Below are positions 1 through 5,528 of a stretch of DNA of 5,528 nucleotides, piece after piece (position 1 is the stretch's first letter; each line of letters begins with the position of its first letter). The notes under the pieces were generated by a model. That model saw only the letters and a list, made by a program, of their open reading frames with translations. It did not search any database and was not told the DNA's origin. The position numbers and the translations under genes were made by a program. The DNA comes from Fidelibacterota bacterium (lineage in GTDB: Bacteria; Marinisomatota; Marinisomatia; Marinisomatales; TCS56): NCBI GenBank assembly GCA_030634675.1, contig DAOWAH010000127.1:1-5528 (forward strand), written 5' to 3'.

Positions 1-1329
1 ACCCCAGGCTTCGGCATCATCAGCGGTAAAAACGATCTGACCCATTGCACCGCCGGGACCCGCCGGCAGCCCTTTGGCCAGCGGAGTAAATCGGTCCTCA
101 TCTTTCGGATCAAGCATTGGGTGTAAAAGTTCATCCAGCCGCGCCGGCGCCACACGCAGGATTGCATCTTCTTTGGAAATACGCCCTTCACGATGCATTT
201 CAACAGCCATTCTAATAGCCGCCAGACCATTCCGCTTGCCGGTACGGGTCTGAAGCATCCACAGGGTACCGTCCTGAATGGTGAATTCAATATCCTGCAT
301 ATCGCGGTAATGCTCTTCCAGCTTGGTTCGGATGTCGTCTAACTGATTGTACAGGTTCGGCTTGAATTTTTCCAGTGATACCTTACCATGGCTTTCATCA
401 GTCCGGGTGGCTTCATTCAGTGGATTCGGCGTGCGAGTACCAGCCACCACATCTTCACCCTGGGCATTTTTAAGCCATTCGCCATAGAATATATTTTCGC
501 CTGTGGCTGGATTGCGGGTAAAAGCCACACCGGTGGCACTTTCATTGCCTAGATTTCCAAAAACCATAACCTGGACGTTAACCGCTGTTCCCCAATTCTC
601 GGGGATACCTTCTATTTTACGATAATTGATGGCCCGCCGACCGTTCCAGCTTTGGAACACGGCTTTAATACCGCCCCATAATTGAACATATGGATCGTCG
701 GGAAATTCCTGGCCCAGAACTCCCAATATTTTTGTCTTGAATTGATCAGCCATCAATTTCCAGTCATCGCCGGTCAGATCAACATCGGACTTATAACCCT
801 TGCTGGCTTTATAGTTATCCATGATTTTTTCAAGCTGATATCGGATTCCCTCACCGTCGACTGGTTCGATCCCGGCGGCTTTTTCCATTACAACATCTGA
901 ATACATCATGATCAGTCGCCGGTAGGCGTCATAAACGAATTGTGAATTCCCGGTTTTTTTGATTAATCCCGGGATGGTTTTAGAAGTTAATCCAATATTC
1001 AGTACCGTCTCCATCATGCCGGGCATGGAGGCGCGGGCACCGGAACGAACAGACAATAGCAGGGGATCATTCACAGCGCCAAACGATTTTCCCATCACCC
1101 GCTCAATTTTTCGCATTACTTCGTTTGCCTGACCATCCAATTCAGCCGGAAATTCACGCTCATTTTCATAATAGGCATTGCACACATCGGTGGTCAGCGT
1201 GAAACCCGGCGGCACCGGCATTCCCAGTTTGGTCATTTCCGCCAGGTTGGCGCCCTTGCCACCAAGAAGATTTTTCATATCGGCGGCACCGTCGGCTTCG
1301 CCATCACCAAAATAATACACGTATTTCAT
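1..1329 (-). CDS. ppdK: Pyruvate phosphate dikinase, N-terminal half (partial, cut by window start)
   Basis: PPDK interconverts pyruvate, ATP and phosphate with phosphoenolpyruvate, AMP and pyrophosphate in the cytoplasm, linking glycolysis and gluconeogenesis. The 443 visible codons are open throughout and cover the ATP-grasp nucleotide-binding part and the start of the swivelling phosphohistidine domain. Visible landmarks are GGKGANLAEM near residues 23-32, SVRSGARASMPGMMET at 93-108, and MQDIEFT...WMLQTRTGKR at 344-366. In the last, E348, Q360 and R362 match the ATP-site Glu, Gln and Arg known from Clostridium PPDK. GLPAGPGGAMGQIVF at 420-434 opens the phosphohistidine domain. The family is usually about 870-900 residues, so roughly half is missing, including the catalytic histidine and the PEP-binding barrel, which lie beyond base 1. 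The ATG at 1327-1329 is chosen because the family N-terminus (KYVYYFGDG) begins there and a GGAG lies 10 bases upstream. It is transcribed divergently from the glycosyltransferase. The related enzyme PEP synthase is less likely, given the PPDK-specific N-terminus. Confidence 0.97.
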   Translation of the reverse strand, partial: MKYVYYFGDGEADGAADMKNLLGGKGANLAEMTKLGMPVPPGFTLTTDVCNAYYENEREFPAELDGQANEVMRKIERVMGKSFGAVNDPLLLSVRSGARASMPGMMETVLNIGLTSKTIPGLIKKTGNSQFVYDAYRRLIMMYSDVVMEKAAGIEPVDGEGIRYQLEKIMDNYKASKGYKSDVDLTGDDWKLMADQFKTKILGVLGQEFPDDPYVQLWGGIKAVFQSWNGRRAINYRKIEGIPENWGTAVNVQVMVFGNLGNESATGVAFTRNPATGENIFYGEWLKNAQGEDVVAGTRTPNPLNEATRTDESHGKVSLEKFKPNLYNQLDDIRTKLEEHYRDMQDIEFTIQDGTLWMLQTRTGKRNGLAAIRMAVEMHREGRISKEDAILRVAPARLDELLHPMLDPKDEDRFTPLAKGLPAGPGGAMGQIVFTADDAEAWG

Positions 1330-1339
1330 ATTATCGTAA

Positions 1340-1343
1340 CTCC
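1340..1343 (-). promoter_or_regulatory. Shine-Dalgarno site of ppdK
   Basis: Read on the minus strand, TTGGAGTTACGATAATATG places GGAG ten bases before the ATG. This supports the chosen PPDK start. It is the only clear ribosome binding site of the three genes in the window. Confidence 0.7.
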
Positions 1344-1557
1344 AATCAATTTAAATAAAGTTAATAAAATTACGACTGTTTTTAACCGGCAGGCAAGCTG
1401 CACTCACGCCTTCGCTTACTATAGTTCCCTCATTTTTCCAGAAAATAGTACCAGCCAACTTGGGAAATCCGGTATCTTCACTAATATCGTGTGTTACAAA
1501 AAACAATATGCTATTTTCGGCCCAAAGTGTTTGTCATTTATAGTGAACAGTATTTTA

Positions 1558-1585
1558 TTGTTTCATAAAAGATATAATAGCTTTG
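1558..1585 (+). promoter_or_regulatory. Candidate promoter for the glycosyltransferase / sensor kinase operon
   Basis: A perfect TATAAT lies at 1573-1578 and ends 19 bases before the ATG at 1598. No good -35 hexamer sits at 16-18 bases. Overlapping it, TAGCTTTG at 1578-1585 fits the Bacteroidetes -7 element TAnnTTTG, with TTG at 1558-1560 about 17 bases upstream as a possible -33 element. Either reading would give a leader of only about 5-12 bases. That agrees with the lack of a Shine-Dalgarno sequence before this gene. AT-rich DNA yields such matches by chance, so this remains a candidate. Confidence 0.35.
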
Positions 1586-1597
1586 TAATTTGCACCT

Positions 1598-3055
1598 ATG
1601 GATCGTGATTCCCGGAATATATTGCTAATAATTATTTTTGCTACATTATTCAAGATGCTATATGCCGCACCGCTTTATTTACTTGATGACGAAGCCTATT
1701 ATTGGGTCTGGAGTCGTAATTTATCGCTCTCATATTTCGATCATCCGCCTATGATAGCCATATTAATCAGGCTTTCAACGACATTTTTTGGGGATTCTTT
1801 TCTCGGTATTCGCGCACTGGGTGCAATTGCCACCGGCATCAGTATCTGGTTCGGCCTTGACTTAACCTATCGCATTTATCAGGATAAGAAAGTATTATGG
1901 AATGCCACCTGGTTATTCCTGCTGGCTCTGCCTTTCTTTGCTGCTGGAATAATTATGACACCGGATACGCCCATGATGCTGTTTTTAACCCTGGCGTTGT
2001 GGTCGTTTTACCGCGCCGCGTTTGAAATGAAAACTAAATATTGGTGGGTTAGCGGCATTTGTTTCGGTTTAGCTCTGTTATCCAAGTATACAGCAATCCT
2101 CTGGTTAGGAAGTGTGTTTCTACTGTTAGTTGTTGATCCCCATCTCCGGCACCAGTTACGCCGACCAACCCCCTGGCTGGCCGGAGCAATTACCCTACTA
2201 TTGTTTTCTCCGGTCATTTATTGGAATGCCGCTCATGACTGGGCTTCGTTCAAATTTCAACTGGGGCATGGCCTGGAACTAAAAAACCCGCGACCGTTGT
2301 TTTACCTTGGGGAATATTTTGCTGGGCAGGCTGGACTTATGACGCCAGGCATTTTTTTACTGATATTAGCCCTCTGGGGAAAGATGACCGCGAGCTGGAA
2401 AAAACTATCTGGTTCCGAAAGATTCTTATTGGTCTCCGGGTTAACACCCTTTCTGTTTTTCATGTATGCCGGTTCACGAACCCATGCTGAAGCCAACTGG
2501 CCGGCACTCACCTATCTAACCGGGATTATTATCGCTGCACGCTGGCATGCTAATGCCCGCGGCTGGCAAAAATGGATTAAAGGTATCAACTACAGTTTTC
2601 TGATTCTTTTTCTATTAATAATTATTGTGCAGGCGCATTTTAAGGTATTACCGCTTAATGGTAAAAATGATCCCACCAACCGTTATTATGGCTGGCCGGG
2701 TGCCCTTGATCAGATCGAACAACTTTGGCATGAATATCCGCAAGCGATGCCGGTAGGGAATAAATATCAGATTCAGAGCCAGATTGCCTATCGCTTTAAG
2801 ACAATTAGCACACCGGCTTTAAATATTGGTGGCCGATCAAACCATTTTGAATATTTTGATTACCAGCCCCTAATCGGCCGGGACATTCTAATTGTCAGCA
2901 GTGAACGGGAACCGCGACCGGCTAAATTTCAGGCGGCTTTTGATACGGTTAATTTTCTAAAGACAATAACGATTTACCGAAACAGTGAACCTGTTAAGAA
3001 GTTGCAAGTATACCTCGGTAACAATTACCACGCTAAAAATGGGCTCGACAAGTAA
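1598..3055 (+). CDS. Membrane glycosyltransferase, PMT/ArnT-like (GT39, PMT_2 type)
   Basis: This is a 485-residue polytopic inner-membrane protein, predicted to transfer a sugar from a polyprenyl-phosphate donor to a lipid, glycan or protein acceptor on the periplasmic side. A first hydrophobic segment (about 8-29) is followed by LLDDEAYYWVW at 28-38, whose acidic residues match the first-loop catalytic motif of the PMT/ArnT superfamily. Further family signatures are YFDHPPM at 46-52, MTPDTPMMLF at 120-129, GLALLSKYTAI at 157-167 and HAEANWPA at 296-303. Hydrophobic segments lie near 102-119, 123-140, 151-179, 193-209, 248-260, 276-291, 304-314 and 332-346. A soluble C-terminal part of about 135 residues follows. 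The length is normal for the family. No Shine-Dalgarno sequence precedes the ATG, but no later start would keep the first membrane segment and the acidic motif. The 3' end overlaps the sensor kinase gene by 17 bases, which indicates an operon. The donor and acceptor cannot be read from the sequence. Assignment to ArnT itself is not supported, because other lipid A genes are absent. Confidence 0.92.
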   Translation: MDRDSRNILLIIIFATLFKMLYAAPLYLLDDEAYYWVWSRNLSLSYFDHPPMIAILIRLSTTFFGDSFLGIRALGAIATGISIWFGLDLTYRIYQDKKVLWNATWLFLLALPFFAAGIIMTPDTPMMLFLTLALWSFYRAAFEMKTKYWWVSGICFGLALLSKYTAILWLGSVFLLLVVDPHLRHQLRRPTPWLAGAITLLLFSPVIYWNAAHDWASFKFQLGHGLELKNPRPLFYLGEYFAGQAGLMTPGIFLLILALWGKMTASWKKLSGSERFLLVSGLTPFLFFMYAGSRTHAEANWPALTYLTGIIIAARWHANARGWQKWIKGINYSFLILFLLIIIVQAHFKVLPLNGKNDPTNRYYGWPGALDQIEQLWHEYPQAMPVGNKYQIQSQIAYRFKTISTPALNIGGRSNHFEYFDYQPLIGRDILIVSSEREPRPAKFQAAFDTVNFLKTITIYRNSEPVKKLQVYLGNNYHAKNGLDK

Positions 3056-5528
3056 AATACTGCGGACAAACTTCTTAAGCCGTTTTGGTTTAGTCTTCGC
3101 AATTGGATTTTGTATTAATTGTTATCAGGCAGCATCTGATCAAATGTGGGTGATGTCTATGTTCACGGATATGCCCGAGTCTGATAAAAACCTTCTACCT
3201 GATCTGGATGATGCATATGGAGTTGTTTTCCGAGATATCAACAAAGATAATCAGCCGGATATTTATGTGGTACGCTTCCGTGATTTAAATCGCCTGTTTA
3301 TCAATCAGGGAAAAGACAGGCCTTTTATTGATCGTACAATTGAATCCGGACTTGGGGGTAATTTAGCTTCCCGGGGGCAGAAGAATCTGGAATTAGGGGC
3401 TTCTGCTGTGGATTTCGATGATGATGGTACACTGGATATTCTGATTGCCGGATGGGATCACACTACCCGGTTATTTAATGGTGAAGGTAATAACCGCTAT
3501 TCTGATATTACCGGAAAAACCGGTTTTGACCTGCCAAGCAGTGGCAATGCTGGTATTTGGGCCGATATTGATCTTGATGGCGACTTGGACCTTTTTATTA
3601 CTGACGAGCATCGAGAAAACCATTTATACATCCAGATTAAACCGGGACGCTTTGAAGAACGCGCGCAGGAATTTGGCATCGATGCGGAACAAATCAGCCA
3701 GGGGGCTGCTTTTGGTGATTTGGATAATGATGGTTACCCGGATCTTTACGTCTGCAACTGGTTCGCACCGGATTTGATTTATCGCAATATGGGTGGAATC
3801 GTTTTCCAGAGGATCAAGCTACCCCTACCGCATCTGACTGATCCACTACGTAGTAATGGTGTCTGGTTCGGCGATATAGACAACGACGCTGATTTGGACA
3901 TACTGGTTACTGATCGTCAACGAACCAGCCGCTTATACCGCAATGATATCGTTCCGGGTAACAGCGAGTGGAAATTCAGTGATATTACCGAACAGTCAGG
4001 TTTGCTTAATAATTATCCATCCTATTCCGGCCTTATAGCTGATTTTAATAATGATGGTTGGCAGGATATCTTCTTCACCAATATTGGTCCAAATCAATTC
4101 TTCCTGAATCAAGGTGGTAAAAAATTTGTATCGGTATACTTGCAAAATATTCCTAATGGTTCCCGTCTCCTTCATTATAGCACCGGTGCAGCCGTTGCGG
4201 ATTATGATAATGATGGCGACCTTGATCTTTTTATCTCTAATAAAGATACGGCATCAACATTTTATATAAATCCACTGAATGGTGGAAAATTTCTCCGCTT
4301 CCGCGTTATTGGCGGAAAAAGTAATCGCGATGGAATTGGCACAAAAATCCGATTGTATCATCAATTTGCCGATGATAGCGCTTTGGAGTTAGCCGGTTAC
4401 CGTGAATTAAGCGCTGGTCAGGGTTATCTTTCCGTTGGTGAAAACATCGCTCATTTTGGTGTTGAGCCACAAGGTTCTTATCGCGCTGAAGTACGTTTTC
4501 CATCAGGAAAAGAAGTGGTCTTAAACAATCTTGTTGCAGGGCAAGAACTGTTGGTCGCGGAACATAACTCCCTAGTTATGCTTGCATTCGGGATGCATAA
4601 ATCAATTTCAAAAATGCTGGCACGGCCAGAACTCCCTGTCAATTTAATCCTGTTACTACTACTCGCCAGTACGCTTGGTGGCTATACGAATGTAGCTTTG
4701 CGTCGCTATACCTGGTCAACTCGGCAAGCAACAGGTCTGGTTGCGGGAATCCTGTTATTTTTGTTCATTGGTTTCATCTTTGTACCTGAATATGGTTTAC
4801 GCGCTGTTTTGTGGGGACAATTAGTACTATTGCTTATCATCATCGGATCAATCACCGGTTTTTCAGAACGCATTCTTCAACTCTCAGCCAAGCGTTACGG
4901 ATATCGCCCGGTTTTACGAAAATTTTCCGAAAAATTAATATTTATCCGTGACAATCAGGATCTTTATCAGCAATTAGTTGATACAGTTCACAAAACAATG
5001 GAAACCAGATTTTGTGCACTGTATCAAATATCAGATCGAACGGCAAGATCGATTTCTTCCGCTGGCAAGCTTGCCAAGCACCCACCTGTCTTATATTTAA
5101 GTGACAATCAGTATGATTTTATTAAACATGATTCAATTATTGAAGCGGATCAAATAGAAATATATTTTAATTCTCTCTATCTTGATGGCAGTCGTTTGAT
5201 CGTTTCACTCCGGTTAAAAAATGATCCCTTGGCGCTCTTAATCTTGGGAGAACGAAAAAACCGATTGGAGTATAAAGGCGATGATCATGATGTACTGGCC
5301 GTTCTGGCAGGACAAGCTGCCCTGGCCATCGAAAATAATCGCTTCATTGATGAAACCCGCACACTGGCAGAGCAAGTCAGTGAGGCTCGCACACGTGAAA
5401 AATATGTCGCCGAATTGGAGGAGAAAAACCAATCTTTGGAAAAATTATATCAGGATCTTAAGACCACACAATTGCAGTTAATCCAAAGTGAAAAAATGTC
5501 AAGCCTAGGGCAACTCGTAGCCGGAATA
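3039..5528 (+). CDS. FG-GAP propeller / ASPIC-UnbV / three-TM / GAF sensor histidine kinase (partial, open at window end)
   Basis: This single frame has 830 codons, no stop, and continues past the window. In order it shows: a signal peptide (1 to about 33; hydrophobic 16-27); seven FG-GAP/VCBS Ca-loop repeats at residues 66-401; an ASPIC/UnbV-like domain at about 427-508 ([39 protein letters not shown]); membrane segments at about 532-549, 565-583 and 588-608; a GAF-like domain at about 636-769 ending [17 protein letters not shown]; a charged coiled coil at about 770-818; and [14 protein letters not shown] at 817-830. The last is the start of a HisKA H-box, normally continued by AHEINNP. After signal-peptide cleavage, three membrane spans put the propeller outside and the GAF and kinase inside. 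Basic residues at 555-562 and 611-628 fit the positive-inside rule. The phospho-acceptor histidine and ATPase domain should lie downstream of 5528. The ATG at 3039 is preferred because later Met codons (36, 39, 41) would remove the signal peptide; no Shine-Dalgarno is visible. Its overlap with the glycosyltransferase suggests translational coupling. The ligand is unknown. Domain calls are by eye. Confidence 0.88.
   Translation, partial: [830 protein letters not shown]
3234..4241 (+). repeat. Seven FG-GAP/VCBS calcium-loop repeats (probable seven-bladed propeller)
   Basis: These are protein-level repeats inside the sensor kinase, each with a DxDxDGxxDL-type loop followed by a short beta strand. 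They start at residues 66 ([12 protein letters not shown]), 125 ([12 protein letters not shown]), 176 ([12 protein letters not shown]), 227 ([12 protein letters not shown]), 279 ([12 protein letters not shown]), 335 ([12 protein letters not shown]) and 388 ([12 protein letters not shown]). Spacing is 51-59 residues, which is normal for one propeller blade, and seven blades is the integrin-type number. Repeats 1 and 4 lack the usual loop glycine (N71 and A284). The acidic loops are expected to bind Ca2+. The DNA copies are diverged, so this is not a recent tandem duplication. Confidence 0.85.
4317..4562 (+). other. ASPIC/UnbV-like domain segment of the sensor kinase
   Basis: Residues 427-508 carry the hallmarks of the ASPIC/UnbV domain, which usually follows FG-GAP repeats in secreted proteins. 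They are an [10 protein letters not shown] opening, an [11 protein letters not shown] segment, the xHFGV motif, an RFPSGKEV strand close to the usual WPSG, and a final QELLVAE. A linker of about 23 residues joins it to the first membrane span, so it is the membrane-proximal outer domain. That position suits a module relaying the propeller state to the membrane; the relay role is inferred. Confidence 0.8.
5487..5528 (+). other. Start of HisKA H-box (histidine kinase dimerisation domain)
   Basis: Residues 817-830 read [14 protein letters not shown], preceded by the coiled-coil stretch [14 protein letters not shown]. This matches the widespread '[24 protein letters not shown]' entry into the phospho-acceptor helix of HisKA kinases. 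The window stops where AHE would follow, so the histidine itself is not seen. Confidence 0.85.

Larger units (their letters stand above)
1330..1597. other. Divergent intergenic spacer between ppdK and the glycosyltransferase gene
   Basis: This is a 268-base non-coding, mostly AT-rich stretch between two diverging genes, so it should hold both promoters. On the minus strand, the last 50 bases before ppdK are very AT-rich (TAATTTTATTAACTTTATTTAAATTG). I could not fix a convincing -35/-10 pair there. The middle (about 1420-1530) shows no open reading frame worth calling, no strong hairpin and no repeat. A possible plus-strand promoter near 1573-1585 is listed separately. Confidence 0.6.

Noticed and set aside
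682..900. Plus-strand open frame of 72 codons
   Set aside because: It lies wholly inside the well-supported ppdK coding sequence on the other strand and has no family features.
2008..2511. Two minus-strand open frames of 69 codons
   Set aside because: Both are shadows of the glycosyltransferase gene, whose conserved motifs cover the same bases.
3017..3029. Small inverted repeat GGTAA-CAA-TTACC before the kinase start
   Set aside because: A 5-base AT-rich stem inside the glycosyltransferase coding sequence is too weak to call a terminator or regulatory hairpin.
3445..3777. 110-codon plus-strand frame, and a 60-codon minus-strand frame at 3497-3679
   Set aside because: They fall in the FG-GAP repeat region of the sensor kinase. 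The repeated Asp-rich frame is clearly the coding one, and repetitive codons create long shadow frames.
4306..4503. 65-codon minus-strand open frame
   Set aside because: It is a shadow of the ASPIC/UnbV coding region, which matches its family in the plus frame.
5063..5076. Perfect 14-base palindrome TGGCAAGCTTGCCA
   Set aside because: It is inside the kinase coding region, occurs once, and has no T-run. An 8-base similarity (GGCAAGCT) occurs in the spacer near 1391-1400 but is short enough to be chance.
5238..5481. Overlapping short frames on both strands (64 and 66 codons)
   Set aside because: They are shadows of the GAF end and coiled coil of the sensor kinase.

Overview
The window holds three protein genes in two divergent transcription units, plus one intergenic spacer of 268 bases. 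Two genes run off the window ends. Base composition is moderate, with AT-rich gene edges. The FG-GAP/VCBS and ASPIC/UnbV modules, a GT39-type membrane glycosyltransferase and a bacterial PPDK point to a Gram-negative environmental bacterium. It is possibly from the FCB group or a neighbouring candidate phylum, but this placement is a guess from gene content. No rRNA, tRNA, CRISPR array or insertion sequence was seen.

Layout: (1) Bases 1-1329, minus strand, encode the N-terminal half (443 codons) of pyruvate phosphate dikinase, cut by the window start just before the catalytic-histidine segment. (2) Bases 1330-1597 are a divergent spacer that should contain both promoters. (3) Bases 1598-3055, plus strand, encode a 485-residue polytopic glycosyltransferase of the PMT/ArnT-like (GT39/PMT_2) type. 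(4) Bases 3039-5528, plus strand, form one uninterrupted reading frame of 830 codons that overlaps the glycosyltransferase by 17 bases and is still open at the window end.

The last gene is the main discovery. In one frame it carries a signal peptide, seven evenly spaced FG-GAP/VCBS calcium-loop repeats (a probable seven-bladed beta-propeller), an ASPIC/UnbV domain, three membrane segments, a GAF-like domain, a coiled coil and the start of a histidine-kinase H-box. The window ends about two codons before the expected phospho-acceptor histidine. This looks like a transmembrane sensor kinase with an integrin-like propeller outside and a kinase inside. Its layout resembles the Bacteroides hybrid two-component sensors, but it is built from different extracellular parts.

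The glycosyltransferase and sensor kinase overlap and are probably co-transcribed. This suggests, by inference only, that the sensor monitors or controls a surface glycan or glycosylated product made with the glycosyltransferase. The divergent PPDK is central carbon metabolism and probably unrelated.
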